This document shows positions 45,977 through 55,874 of a stretch of 64,000 nt of DNA, in pieces. The notes beneath the pieces were generated by a model. That model worked only from the letters and a program-made list of their open reading frames with translations, was not told the DNA's origin and did not search any database. Location of the stretch: NCBI GenBank assembly GCA_029242545.1, contig JAQWTV010000062.1:1-64000 (forward strand). Direction: 5' to 3'. Each line of letters opens with the position of its first letter. The first letter of the stretch is position 1. The stretch comes from Roseibacillus sp. GTDB taxonomy: Bacteria > Verrucomicrobiota > Verrucomicrobiia > Verrucomicrobiales > Akkermansiaceae. A program made the position numbers and the translations under genes.

Positions 45977-47920
45977 GTGATTTCCCCTGAGGTTTGCCCA
46001 CAGTCACCTTCCGAGGGTGAGAGCTTGTCCACTACCAGAAACATGGCTCACCCTCTTCTTTACCTCTTCCCAATGAAATTTCTTTTTCCGGCCTCTCTTA
46101 TTCTCTGCCTCTACCTCGATGGGCAGTCCCTCGCCCAGGATGCGACTCCCACCGCCATTCGTGTCACTGAAGGACCTCTCCTTGGAAGACCCGCGCCAGA
46201 CTCCATGAGCCTCTGGGTTCGCACTGAACGACAAGGCGAGGTCACCGTCTTCTACGGAAAGGAGCCAGGAAAGCTCGAGCGCTCCACCTCCTTCACTACC
46301 CGGGGGCCAGAACATGACTACACGGGCCTCCTCACCATCGACAACCTCTCACCCGATACTCGGTATCACTACCGGATCGCGGATCACCAACTGCAAGGAT
46401 CGTTCCGCACTATGCCGAGTGCGGAGGATTACCGGAACCCTGCAGGCAACCCGGAGGGTTTGTTTAACTTCCGCTTCGAGTTCGCCTGCGGCAATAATCC
46501 GAAAGGCGGAGGCGACAGCGTGGGCCCCACGCTCCCGATCTTCGACACTCTTAACACCAAGGTGCGTGACCAGATTCACTTCGCTATTCTCAATGGAGAC
46601 TGGCTCTACGAAACACGTCGCGATTATCCGCCCAGCGAATGGCTCCACCAAGTCGGCCTCAGCGGGGACAATACTCCGAAGCTTGTAGAGAAGGCTCCCA
46701 CAATCGTTGGAGTCTGGCAGAATTATAAGGATCTCCTCCACCGAGGCCGCAATCTCGCAGAATGGCATCGTCACATGCCCACTTATTATACTGCCGATGA
46801 CCATGAACTCATCAACGACATCTACGGAACGGCGGAAACAGGCTACGTGAACCGACGAGCCGTCTTCCGGGACATCGCCACCCGGGCCTGGTTTGACTAC
46901 CTCGCCTGGGCCAATCCGGTGAAACATGATACCCCGGCCTGGTTTGGTTCGGCGGAATTCACGGAAGGCAGCGATATCCTGACAGACAAGGAGGCCGACT
47001 TCACACGGATGAACCTCAGCGACATGGCCAATCTACATGTCCACTGGGGAACCCCGACCGCTGGAGTTCCCGACGCCAGCCTTGACTCCGAGCCGGGAAA
47101 TCCAAATTCCGCGGTCTATGACATCGTGAAAGTCCTGGGCCCAAACAAGCTGAAGGTCTCTCCCGCAGCCAAGGCGAGCGGGCAGGCCTCATACTCCATC
47201 GGCAGACGTTGCTACGGAAAGTTCACGGTCTCGAACTGCGACTTCTTTCTCCTCGATACCCGCAGTCACCGCAGCCTCCATAATGTCGACAAACCGGACA
47301 ACCCCAAGGCGACCATGCTCGGAAAGCAGCAACTGAAATGGCTCATGGATGGCATCCGCGAGAGCAAGTCCGACTTCATCTTCGTCGTTTCCTCAGTCAA
47401 CTTCATGGTGCCACACGTCGGGAGCGGGGGCGGCATTGACAAGCAGGCCAAGATCAAGAAGGACGACGCCTGGACCGTATTCCTCAAGGAGCGGGAGGAA
47501 CTTATCGAGTTCTGGGACGGGCTCGATAAGGCGGTTTTTGTTCTCACCGGTGATCTCCACAACAGCTTTGCGATCAAGATCACCGATAACGTCTACGAAT
47601 TTGCCAGCGGGCCACACAACTCCATCAACCACGCTCCGATGAAGGACGAGGGCGGCCGCCCGGCCAACGGCAGGTTCAAGTATGGGCCCCGGGCCTGCGA
47701 TATCCGCTGGTCGAGTTATGCCATGGAGGACATCCCCCGTGCGAATCGCACCTTCCCTCATTATTGCGTAGTACAGGTCAACAACGTCTTTAATAACCCG
47801 GTGGAACGCGACGGCGAACGCTGGTTCGCCTTTCCTCATCCCCAGGTCATCTTTCAATTCCACGATGCCCTGACTGGAGAACTCCGCTATTCCGAGACCA
47901 TTGTGCTAGGCCTCAAGTAG
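45977..47920 (+). CDS. PhoD-like alkaline phosphatase/phosphodiesterase, secreted (start may be ATG 46073)
   Basis: MKFLFPASLILCLYLDGQSLAQ signal peptide; TEGPLLGRPAPDSMSLWVRTERQG N-terminal PhoD-type domain; HMPTYYTADDHELINDIYG, RDIATRAWFDYLAW, FVLTGDLHNSFA metallophosphoesterase motifs. Confidence 0.88.
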   Translation: MISPEVCPQSPSEGESLSTTRNMAHPLLYLFPMKFLFPASLILCLYLDGQSLAQDATPTAIRVTEGPLLGRPAPDSMSLWVRTERQGEVTVFYGKEPGKLERSTSFTTRGPEHDYTGLLTIDNLSPDTRYHYRIADHQLQGSFRTMPSAEDYRNPAGNPEGLFNFRFEFACGNNPKGGGDSVGPTLPIFDTLNTKVRDQIHFAILNGDWLYETRRDYPPSEWLHQVGLSGDNTPKLVEKAPTIVGVWQNYKDLLHRGRNLAEWHRHMPTYYTADDHELINDIYGTAETGYVNRRAVFRDIATRAWFDYLAWANPVKHDTPAWFGSAEFTEGSDILTDKEADFTRMNLSDMANLHVHWGTPTAGVPDASLDSEPGNPNSAVYDIVKVLGPNKLKVSPAAKASGQASYSIGRRCYGKFTVSNCDFFLLDTRSHRSLHNVDKPDNPKATMLGKQQLKWLMDGIRESKSDFIFVVSSVNFMVPHVGSGGGIDKQAKIKKDDAWTVFLKEREELIEFWDGLDKAVFVLTGDLHNSFAIKITDNVYEFASGPHNSINHAPMKDEGGRPANGRFKYGPRACDIRWSSYAMEDIPRANRTFPHYCVVQVNNVFNNPVERDGERWFAFPHPQVIFQFHDALTGELRYSETIVLGLK

Positions 47921-47966
47921 GATCGGCAGACCAATACGCTGATAGCCATTGCTCTCCTGACTGACC

Positions 47967-48281
47967 ATGCCCCTCTCAACGATATCAGCGGTTGCCAGAG
48001 TCTCCAGGCGGGTGCTCGTCGTCACTGCAACTTATATTCTGGGATGCATTCCTGCCATTCTCCTCGCAGAAAGATACGGGTGGACTCAGGCCCCCTTTCA
48101 CTTGACCCAGCTGATCGCAGTCGTCCTTTGCCTTATCTCCTGCACTGTGTTCCTTGCCGCCACTCGATCCTCTCCATTCAGACTATGGCAATGGCTGGCA
48201 TCTGTCGCCCTTGTAGTTTTATTGCTCTGGCTCGCCTTGATGGCCTACTTCATCCTCACCTACTCTGGCCCTGAAGGATGA
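47967..48281 (+). CDS. Small hypothetical membrane protein
   Basis: 104 aa, three hydrophobic stretches, e.g. LIAVVLCLISCTVFLAATRS and WLASVALVVLLLWLALMAYFILTY. Confidence 0.5.
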   Translation: MPLSTISAVARVSRRVLVVTATYILGCIPAILLAERYGWTQAPFHLTQLIAVVLCLISCTVFLAATRSSPFRLWQWLASVALVVLLLWLALMAYFILTYSGPEG

Positions 48282-48430
48282 CACATTCGTCCCGAATGAA
48301 TCTGGCACGCCCCTACAGGGTTTGATTTAAACCTCTGAAGACCGATTCCAGCAACTTTTGGGCACGAGGAAGAATGCGAGCGGTCCATTGATGGGCTTGA
48401 GTTACGGTCAGGATCGCTCACCATTCGGTC

Positions 48431-49372
48431 ATGCTTCAGTATATTGGAATACCCATGGGCATCCTTCTTGGAGCCCTTGGAGCGATTTTCTTTGGTCAGA
48501 GTCTCGGCCCTGACCCGGGGTCTGAACAGGAACGCGCTGAAAACGCAGAGCATCAGCTGCGGATTGCCGAGGCGGAACTGCGGCGTCTGCAAGGGAGCAG
48601 GATCCGCGCCGATCGTCAGCGTTCGGCGGAAGGCGCCCGGGATATCCTAGAGGACATTCGTGAGGGACGAGGAGCGGATATTGACGATATTTTCGCGGTT
48701 ACCAAGCCCTGGCTCAATGATCTCTCACCAGTGATCAACCTGATGAGAAGCAAGGAGGAGAGGGAGCAATTTGCCCGCCTCGCGGGGGATTACACCCGCA
48801 AATATGATTTGAATGAATCTCAGCAGACGCAGTTGCGTCAATGGCTTGATGCCCGGGCCTCCGAAAATGCCCAGCGCTTCGTCGACGTAGTGGCGGATGA
48901 CTCTAGCACGATCTACGACCTCATGTTGGCAGGGAAAGAGGCCGAGCAGAACATCAAAGGAATCGACCAGTTCATGGAACGGCAGTTGACTGGAGAGGCT
49001 CTGACGAGCTTCCGCGCGGATCGACTGCAGGAGAGAATTAATAGCGTCGAGGGAGAGGCCAATGGAAGGTTGAACAACCTCGATAGCATCGTGAATCTGG
49101 ACGCCTCTCAGGAGGACCAGTTGTTTTTTACGATGGCGCGAAGCTCGGAGGACTACATTCCCTCGATGGACATCGAGGGAATGGATGGCGATCGCAGTGC
49201 GCTGGACCGGAAGGGTCGCAACGTGGCCATCGAGTCGATACTCACCTCCGAACAGCAGGAGCTTCTTGAAAGCCACAGGCAGAACCGGCGGCAGAACGCG
49301 GAGGAGGAGATGAGAGAAATCGGCCTCCGATTGCCAGAGAACTGGCAGCAGTTTGAAGATGATGACTGGTAA
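48431..49372 (+). CDS. Hypothetical membrane-anchored helical/coiled-coil protein
   Basis: N-terminal TM (YIGIPMGILLGALGAIFFGQSLG) then a Glu/Arg/Gln-rich helical region; overlaps the start of the downstream ABC ATPase. Confidence 0.75.
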   Translation: MLQYIGIPMGILLGALGAIFFGQSLGPDPGSEQERAENAEHQLRIAEAELRRLQGSRIRADRQRSAEGARDILEDIREGRGADIDDIFAVTKPWLNDLSPVINLMRSKEEREQFARLAGDYTRKYDLNESQQTQLRQWLDARASENAQRFVDVVADDSSTIYDLMLAGKEAEQNIKGIDQFMERQLTGEALTSFRADRLQERINSVEGEANGRLNNLDSIVNLDASQEDQLFFTMARSSEDYIPSMDIEGMDGDRSALDRKGRNVAIESILTSEQQELLESHRQNRRQNAEEEMREIGLRLPENWQQFEDDDW

Positions 49373-50357
49373 GCCGGAAACAAACGGAAACGCTATCGAG
49401 ATTCGCGACCTCCGAGTCGACTACGGGGATTTTGTGGCAGTAAATGATCTGAGCCTGACCGTCCCCTATGGCGAGGTATATGGACTCGTGGGCCCAAACG
49501 GGGCAGGCAAGACAAGCACCTTTCGCGTTCTGGCCACTCTCATGGAGCCAACGTATGGAGAGGTGAGCTTGGCCGGCATTGACGCTCTTGAGGACAAGGA
49601 GTCTGCCCGCCGGATCATGGGTTACATGCCGGATCTCGCCCCCGTCCCCTCAGATCTCAAGGTCAGAGAGTTCCTGGATTTTTACACCCATACATATGCG
49701 TTGGGAACCAGAAATGAGTGTCGGTCACGTGCTGAGGAATGCCTCGAGATTGTGAGTCTCACGGATCAACGTAACTCATGGTGCCGGGAACTCTCGCGTG
49801 GGCAAACTCAGCGGTTGGTCCTCGCCAAGACCCTCCTGCCCAGCCCTAAGGTGATGATTCTGGACGAACCTGCCAGTGGACTGGATCCTCTCTCCCGCCG
49901 GGAATTGCGCCTGAGTCTGCAGGCTATTGCCCACGAGGGAGCGACTGTATTCGTAAGCTCTCATATTTTAAGCGAGCTCGCCGAGATGTGCTCGTCACTC
50001 TGCGTCATGAATCAGGGACAGATTCTGGCATCGGGAACGGCCACGGAAGTGCGCAACCAACTGGGGCGAGCCGAGCGCCAGATTGCGGTGACCGTGCTGG
50101 GGCCTCGCGACAACATCGCCAGTTGGCTCGCCAGCCAGCACGGCGTGCTGGAAGTCACTAAATCCGAACAGCATGACCAAAGAGTCATTCTGCGATTTAC
50201 CGGGGGGGATCATGAACAAGCGGCCCTGCTGAGCGGCATTCTGGAACAGGGCGTGGCGGTCAAGTCGTTCGAAGAAAAAAGCTCCTCCTTTGAAGACATT
50301 CTCGTGAAGATCGCGGAGGACAATCGCAGACAGGAAGGGTCCCCTGATGAAAACTGA
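49353..50357 (+). CDS. ABC transporter ATP-binding protein
   Basis: GPNGAGKTSTFRVLATL (Walker A), LSRGQTQRLVLAKTLLPSPKVMILDEPASGLDPLSRRELR (signature + Walker B), H-loop FVSSHILSEL. Confidence 0.95.
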   Translation: MKMMTGKPETNGNAIEIRDLRVDYGDFVAVNDLSLTVPYGEVYGLVGPNGAGKTSTFRVLATLMEPTYGEVSLAGIDALEDKESARRIMGYMPDLAPVPSDLKVREFLDFYTHTYALGTRNECRSRAEECLEIVSLTDQRNSWCRELSRGQTQRLVLAKTLLPSPKVMILDEPASGLDPLSRRELRLSLQAIAHEGATVFVSSHILSELAEMCSSLCVMNQGQILASGTATEVRNQLGRAERQIAVTVLGPRDNIASWLASQHGVLEVTKSEQHDQRVILRFTGGDHEQAALLSGILEQGVAVKSFEEKSSSFEDILVKIAEDNRRQEGSPDEN

Positions 50358-52008
50358 TTCTGCACTCCAGCATCAGGCACCATTCTGGGCGATCTGGGCG
50401 AATCCGATCGTGCGGCGCTATGCGCGTTCCCGGATGCGGCCTCGTGCACTGGGAATCTCCCTGCTCATCACCCTGATGATCGCGGGGTTTCTCTTCTTTG
50501 TCATTCGACAGGTTGGGATTTACCAGGCGGAACTGTCCATCCGGGACGCCCATCGGATGCCCATTATCCCCCTTTTGTTCTTTCAGGGATTCATTCTCTT
50601 TGTCCTGGGGTCCGGACAGACCGCTGCGGGGATGACCGCCGAAGCGGATGAAGGGGTGATCGACTATCAGCGCCTGACTCCCATGACTCCACTGGCAAAG
50701 GTAGTCGGTTACCTGTTCGGCCTGCCTATCCGGGAATATGCCACCTTTCTCGCCACCATGCCGTTTACCTTGTGGGCCTTCTGGCGAGGCGAAGTTCCTC
50801 TTCACATTGGATTGCAACTGTATGGGGTCTTCATGATTGCAGGTGTTCTCTACCACCTGACTGGCCTGGTCGCTGGCACCGTGCTCAAGAATCGTCGCTG
50901 GGCCTTTCTCTCCTCAATGGGATTAGTCTTCGCCCTCTACACGGTGGTACCCCAGGCTTCCAAGCTGGGGTTGGTCTACTTCAAGTATGTCACCATTGAA
51001 CCAGTGGTGCGCGAATCTTTACCTTACCTCGTTGAGAGCAGAATGGGAGCAGCCGCTCAGACCATGGAAAATTTTGCACCGGCAGCTCAGTTCTTCAATC
51101 TGAACTTCCCGCAGTCAGTCTTTACCGCAGGAACTCTGCTCTTTCTGATTGGGACGATGGTAGTCATGTTATGGCGACGTTGGCATCGCGCGGAGTCTCA
51201 CTTGATGGGCAAGGCGGGGGCGACTGGGCTCTTCGCCTGGATCCAACTCATGCTCCTTGGAAACGCCCTGCCTCTCATTGAACCCTCAGGCAGGGTCTTC
51301 CTCTCACACGGGGCTCGCTATTTCCAGCTCGAGGGGGGCGGCTGGTCCCCTGCGGCCGGAGAGACCCTCGCAATGTCCGGGATCTATGGATTGGTGACCC
51401 TCATGATCCTCTGTCTGATGACCGTCTTAATCACTCCGGACCGGACTAGTCAGATTCGGGGCTGGCGTCGGACCCGTAAACTCGGCCGACCCAAACTCTC
51501 CTTTCAATCAGATCCCGCCACCTCATTCCCGTGGGTATTCGCCATGGCGGCAATCGGCTCAGGAGGATGGTTTTGGTTCACCAAGAAGCTCGTAGAGTCA
51601 GCTTGGTTTGGAACCACCGATATGCCGATCGCCATTCTACCCGTATTCTTCCTCGTCACCGCGGTGGGAGGGTTCGGTTTCCACGCCCTGCTCGAAGGCA
51701 AAGGTAAGCGGGCGGCTGGGTTAGCGGTGATCTTGATCGGAATCGCACCCTTGCTGGTTGGGGTCACGATCGGCGCAACTGGCGAAGCTTTAGTACCATT
51801 AGCAGTGTGGATTTCAGGCTGTTCCCCGGTCGCGGGCCCGATTTACGCGGTATTGACTTTTCTTCCTCTCTCGAACCTCCCCCCCGATTTCGAACGAACG
51901 ATACCCCGTGCATTCTGGTTCTGGCAGGGGGTGGGGCTTTTGTGGAGCTGTAAACTGGCCATTCAGCTTCGGCGCAGCAGGATAAAGATTGCCACATCGA
52001 CCCAGTGA
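50347..52008 (+). CDS. ABC transporter permease-like multi-spanning membrane protein
   Basis: 553 aa with many TM segments, start overlaps the end of the ABC ATPase ORF by 11 nt. Confidence 0.8.
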   Translation: MKTDSALQHQAPFWAIWANPIVRRYARSRMRPRALGISLLITLMIAGFLFFVIRQVGIYQAELSIRDAHRMPIIPLLFFQGFILFVLGSGQTAAGMTAEADEGVIDYQRLTPMTPLAKVVGYLFGLPIREYATFLATMPFTLWAFWRGEVPLHIGLQLYGVFMIAGVLYHLTGLVAGTVLKNRRWAFLSSMGLVFALYTVVPQASKLGLVYFKYVTIEPVVRESLPYLVESRMGAAAQTMENFAPAAQFFNLNFPQSVFTAGTLLFLIGTMVVMLWRRWHRAESHLMGKAGATGLFAWIQLMLLGNALPLIEPSGRVFLSHGARYFQLEGGGWSPAAGETLAMSGIYGLVTLMILCLMTVLITPDRTSQIRGWRRTRKLGRPKLSFQSDPATSFPWVFAMAAIGSGGWFWFTKKLVESAWFGTTDMPIAILPVFFLVTAVGGFGFHALLEGKGKRAAGLAVILIGIAPLLVGVTIGATGEALVPLAVWISGCSPVAGPIYAVLTFLPLSNLPPDFERTIPRAFWFWQGVGLLWSCKLAIQLRRSRIKIATSTQ

Positions 52009-52036
52009 ACCTTCGCTAGGCTGGCTATTTTCAGCA

Positions 52037-52050
52037 CGGCTCAAAAGCCG
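52037..52050. terminator. Small hairpin between ABC permease and tRNA-Tyr (possible convergent terminator)
   Basis: cggct-caaa-agccg; no strong U-tract. Confidence 0.25.
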
Positions 52051-52070
52051 TAACCCACTAATGATAAGGG

Positions 52071-52156
52071 TGGTGGGCAGGAAAGGATTCGAACCTTTGA
52101 AGGCGTGAGCCAGCAGATTTACAGTCTGCCCCGTTTGACCGCTTCGGTACCTACCC
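52071..52156 (-). tRNA. tRNA-Tyr (GTA), 86 nt including encoded CCA
   Basis: Reverse complement GGGTAGGTACCGAAGCGGTCAAACGGGGCAGACTGTAAATCTGCTGGCTCACGCCTTCAAAGGTTCGAATCCTTTCCTGCCCACCA: acceptor GGGTAGG/CCTGCCC, T-arm AAAGG-TTCGAAT-CCTTT, anticodon GTA, long variable arm (type II). Confidence 0.96.
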
Positions 52157-52276
52157 TAAAAGCCGGGGCGCACGGGATACGCCGGGGACTTCTCACGCTC
52201 AAGCCTAAAATATCAGAGTCATTCAAACCTCTCCAGCCTTGCATCCATCGGCCAGCCCCGGTAAGGGGCATACGTC

Positions 52277-53305
52277 ATGCCAATTGCGACTCCCAAGCAA
52301 TACCGCCAGATGCTGGATTCCGCCCAAAAAGGTGGCTACGCCTATCCAGCAATTAATATTACCTCCCTGACCACTGCCAATGGGGCCCTGAAGGCCTTCG
52401 CAGATTCAAATTCCGACGGGATTATCCAGCTTTCGTCCGGTGGCGGCCAGTTTGCCTCGGGCCTTGCGGTAAATGATGCCGCTTTCGGCTCCATTGTGCT
52501 GGCTGAGGCCGTGCATCGCCTGGCAGAAAAGTACGATGTCCTGATCGCCCTTCACACCGACCATTGTCATCCCGGCAAGGTAGACAGCTTTTTAAGGCCC
52601 CTCCTGGACGAATCAAAGCGCCGAAAGGAGAATGGCCAGGGACCTCTCTTTCAGTCTCACATGCTTGACGCCTCCGAACTCCCCCTCGAGGAGAACATGG
52701 CCCTTTCTGTCAAAATCATGAAGGAGTGCGTTGATCTCGATATTATTCTCGAGGTCGAGGCTGGAGTAGTTGGAGGAGAGGAGGACGGTCATGACACCTC
52801 GGGCCTCCCTGCAGAAAAACTTTACACCACCCCAGAGGACATGATGACGGTCTATGAGACCCTGAACCCTCTCGGTCGCTTCATGTTCGCTGCAACCTTT
52901 GGCAACGTCCACGGCTCCTACAAGCCCGGCTCAGTCAAACTGACGCCAACCATCCTTCGCGATGGGCAGAAGGCCGTCATGGACAAGCACGGCGAGGAAG
53001 CGGAGATGGATCTGGTCTTCCATGGTGGCAGCGGATCTTCAATTGATGAACTTCGTGAAACTCTTGATTATGGGGTGATCAAGATGAATATCGATACCGA
53101 TACCCAATATGCCTTCACTCGCCCGGTCGTGACTCACATCTGTGAAAACATCGAGGGCGTGCTCAAGATTGAAGAAGAAGTTGGCAACAAGAAGGTCTAC
53201 GACCCGCGCTCTTACCTCAAGAAAGCTGAGCAAAGCCTCTGTGACAGATTGAAGCGCGCCTGCGACGACCTTCTCTCCACCGGCAAAAGCATTTACCAGT
53301 CCTAA
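52277..53305 (+). CDS. fba: Class II fructose-bisphosphate aldolase
   Basis: YPAINITSLTTANGALKAFADSNSDGIIQLSSGGGQF, ALHTDHCHP metal-binding motif, EVEAGVVGGEEDG, TFGNVHGSYKPG, VFHGGSGSS. Confidence 0.96.
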   Translation: MPIATPKQYRQMLDSAQKGGYAYPAINITSLTTANGALKAFADSNSDGIIQLSSGGGQFASGLAVNDAAFGSIVLAEAVHRLAEKYDVLIALHTDHCHPGKVDSFLRPLLDESKRRKENGQGPLFQSHMLDASELPLEENMALSVKIMKECVDLDIILEVEAGVVGGEEDGHDTSGLPAEKLYTTPEDMMTVYETLNPLGRFMFAATFGNVHGSYKPGSVKLTPTILRDGQKAVMDKHGEEAEMDLVFHGGSGSSIDELRETLDYGVIKMNIDTDTQYAFTRPVVTHICENIEGVLKIEEEVGNKKVYDPRSYLKKAEQSLCDRLKRACDDLLSTGKSIYQS

Positions 53306-53318
53306 CCTTGAGGCCCGC

Positions 53319-53338
53319 GTAGTCCGCTCGGGGACTAC
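53319..53338. terminator. Hairpin after fba, possible transcription terminator
   Basis: gtagtcc-gctcgg-ggactac perfect 7-bp stem; no U-tract seen. Confidence 0.3.
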
Positions 53339-53383
53339 ACGCCGGATCTCTCAGGTCTGGTCTCCCCGGATATTCCCGTCTTC

Positions 53384-54187
53384 ATGTCTGACGCCGACCC
53401 CAAGCCTCCGCCAGAGAACCCCTTGACGAACATCCTCGTCAACGTGCTAGTGCCCATCGTGGCGCTCACTATGATGAGTGATGATCCGGCGATTCTGGAG
53501 AAGCTGCAGGCGGAGGGAGTCGACGCCAAGGATCCACGTCCGTGGCACCTGGGACCAGTGAAGTCCCTTGCCATAGCGCTGGCCCTGCCACTTTGCTACG
53601 GAGTCTGGTTCTTTCTCCGGCACCGCAGGCTGAACTTCTTCTCCGTAGTGGGCCTGGCCTCTGTTCTGCTGACTGGAGGACTGACCCTCTACCTCTGGCA
53701 GGAGGATGGCAGTGTTCGCTCCAATGCCCCTACTCTCTTCGGGATCAAGGAGGGTTCCATTCCCCTGATCCTGGGCCTCGCCATCTTCGGCTCTCATTGG
53801 ACCAAGACCCCCCTGCTGCGGACCTTTCTCTACAGCCCACAGATCTTTGATATCGGGAAAATTGAGCGAGTTGTTGAGGAAAAAAAATCTGGGGAAGCCT
53901 ACCGGAAGCTTCTCTTCCTCTGCACAATTCTCTTCTCGGCTTCTTTCCTCATAAGTACCCTTGCGAACTTTTTCCTCGCTCAGCATTTTCTCGGCGATAT
54001 CGACTTCAACGACAAACTGGAAGCTCGCCGCCAGTATAATAACGGAGTTGGCAAACTCACTTTCTGGGGCTTCATCGCGATCGGGGTTCCCATCCTCATA
54101 ATCCTCATGTTTGTCATGTGGCACCTCGTCAAGGGCCTCAGGAGAATCACCGGTCTGGATACGGAAGAAATCCTACTGCCCCGATAG
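53384..54187 (+). CDS. VC0807-family-like integral membrane protein
   Basis: 267 aa, NPLTNILVNVLVPIVALTMMS, SLAIALALPLCYGVWFFLRHRRLNFFSVVGLASVLLTGGLTL pattern. Confidence 0.65.
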   Translation: MSDADPKPPPENPLTNILVNVLVPIVALTMMSDDPAILEKLQAEGVDAKDPRPWHLGPVKSLAIALALPLCYGVWFFLRHRRLNFFSVVGLASVLLTGGLTLYLWQEDGSVRSNAPTLFGIKEGSIPLILGLAIFGSHWTKTPLLRTFLYSPQIFDIGKIERVVEEKKSGEAYRKLLFLCTILFSASFLISTLANFFLAQHFLGDIDFNDKLEARRQYNNGVGKLTFWGFIAIGVPILIILMFVMWHLVKGLRRITGLDTEEILLPR

Positions 54188-54487
54188 CGCTCCTTCCTGT
54201 GCCAGCAATTGATCAAGGAGGCCTGCCACCTCAAAGTCGGCCTTGGTGAGGCATCCTTTAGAGTGAGTAGTCAGGCTGAGAGTCACCGTGCTGTAGCGAA
54301 TACTGATATCCGGGTGATGCCCGGCATCTTCGGCAACCTCGGCTACCGCCTGGACAAATCCAATGCCAGCCAGAAAGGTTTTGAACTTGATGGTCCGACA
54401 GATCTCGGACCCGCTCATCTCCCAGCCCGGGCAGCCCCTGAGGAAACTGGTGAGCTCGGCTGGGGAAAGTTCAGCAGGATTGTCCAT
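54173..54487 (-). CDS. Pterin-4a-carbinolamine dehydratase-like (4a-hydroxytetrahydrobiopterin dehydratase)
   Basis: MDNPAELSPAELTSFLRGCPGWEMSGSEICRTIKFKTFLAGIGFVQAVAEVAEDAGHHPDISIRYSTVTLSLTTHSKGCLTKADFEVA; ATG at 54487 chosen over the track start 54688, whose extra N-terminus is not family-like. Confidence 0.92.
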   Translation of the reverse strand: MDNPAELSPAELTSFLRGCPGWEMSGSEICRTIKFKTFLAGIGFVQAVAEVAEDAGHHPDISIRYSTVTLSLTTHSKGCLTKADFEVAGLLDQLLAQEGALSGQ

Positions 54488-54607
54488 GGCGGTAATGATT
54501 CCATCGGCGATGGGGGCCTGACAAGGAGCTTTCCCAGCATGAAAATGGCTGCGTGAATTGAGTTTTTCACTACGCTCTCTCTCAGAAATCCTCTTTCTCC
54601 CACGGCC

Positions 54608-55066
54608 ATGTTCCATCGAATTATCCTGCTCCTTTCCATCGCAACCAGTTGCGCGATCTTTCTGGGTTGCACTGCAGCCACGCCCCAATGGCGAATCACC
54701 CAGAATACCTCAATCTACGAATCGCTTTCCGATGATCATCAGAAGCTTGCAAGCAAAGGCAGGATCGCAAAAGGAATGACGGAGCCAGCCGTCTATCTGG
54801 CACTCGGCAACCCGACACGAAAAGTTAGAGGCTACCGCTCGGATGCGCCGTATGAGCGATGGGAATATTCACGCATGCAGCCCCACATGCACCATTCCTT
54901 CTACGCCTACCAGGGTCTCGGCCTCGGCCGCCACGGCGGGTCCTACGGAAGCTTCGGCCTTGCTCCCTCAATTCATTATATTCCCTCTCGATCAGCCAGT
55001 GTCACTTTTCGAAATGGAGTGGTGGACTCCTGGGAGTTCTCGAGCCCCCACCCTCTTACCTACTGA
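54608..55066 (+). CDS. Putative small lipoprotein, SmpA/OmlA-like domain
   Basis: Lipobox-like IFLGC; GRIAKGMTEPAVYLALGNPTRKVRGYRSDAPYERWEY. Confidence 0.6.
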   Translation: MFHRIILLLSIATSCAIFLGCTAATPQWRITQNTSIYESLSDDHQKLASKGRIAKGMTEPAVYLALGNPTRKVRGYRSDAPYERWEYSRMQPHMHHSFYAYQGLGLGRHGGSYGSFGLAPSIHYIPSRSASVTFRNGVVDSWEFSSPHPLTY

Positions 55067-55140
55067 ACGAGTCGTCGAAAACCCTGCCCCCAGACACTTG
55101 AAATCCGGGACCACAGGGTGCTAACTACCCACCTCCAAGA

Positions 55141-55830
55141 TTGTTCGCCTTGCTCATGAAATTATTCCTCGTCTTCTCCGTTGTATTCGCGTGCTGGACT
55201 TCGATGTCGTGCTCTCCATCTCCCGGAGGGGCTGGTGGATCCGCTCGCTACGCTGCTTTTGATCTCCCGGCATCCAGACCTGTGAACCCCGAAAAAGTCG
55301 AGGTTAAGGTCTCTATCCGTAATCAGGCTGCCTACGTCATGGAGGGCAACCGGCCTCTCCTGATAATGCCTGTGGCTGTCGGAACTCAAAGCAAACCCAC
55401 TCCACTTGGGAGTTTCCGAATTTTTAAGAAGGATCACAAGCACAGGGCCAACAGCCACGGCTATGCCTCGAAGGATGATAAGGTGATCCAGACATGGCTC
55501 GCAAAAAAGCCGGCTGGGTGGAACTTCAAGGGGACTCCCATGCCATACTGGTGCGAATTCAAAGCACACTATGGGTTCCATACCGGATGGATGAAGCCTT
55601 ATCCCTGTACTCATGGATGCCTGCGCATGCATGAAAACCTCGCTCCAAAATTCTACCATCTCGTTCAGGAAGGCACCCCAGTATTTATCGCCTCTACCCT
55701 ACCTGAGGACGCTACCATCGGCCGCAATATTCCTCGTCCTCCTGATGCCGGACCACTCCCCGATTATCCCTACCGCTATTATCTCGGTGAGGAGTATTTC
55801 CTGAAGCACAAGCCGCCTCTTTACCGGTAG
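55141..55830 (+). CDS. L,D-transpeptidase (YkuD-like)
   Basis: RNQAAYVMEGNRPLLIMPVAVGTQSKPTPLGSFRI and active site YGFHTGWMKPYPCTHGCLRMHEN. Confidence 0.9.
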   Translation: MFALLMKLFLVFSVVFACWTSMSCSPSPGGAGGSARYAAFDLPASRPVNPEKVEVKVSIRNQAAYVMEGNRPLLIMPVAVGTQSKPTPLGSFRIFKKDHKHRANSHGYASKDDKVIQTWLAKKPAGWNFKGTPMPYWCEFKAHYGFHTGWMKPYPCTHGCLRMHENLAPKFYHLVQEGTPVFIASTLPEDATIGRNIPRPPDAGPLPDYPYRYYLGEEYFLKHKPPLYR

Positions 55831-55874
55831 ACAGCCGGTCAGGCCCCTGCCCTGCCTCAATCACGGACAGCCGG

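Noticed and set aside
54488-54688. N-terminal extension of the pterin dehydratase ORF
   Set aside because: The extra 67 residues are unlike the family; the ATG at 54487 gives a typical full-length enzyme.
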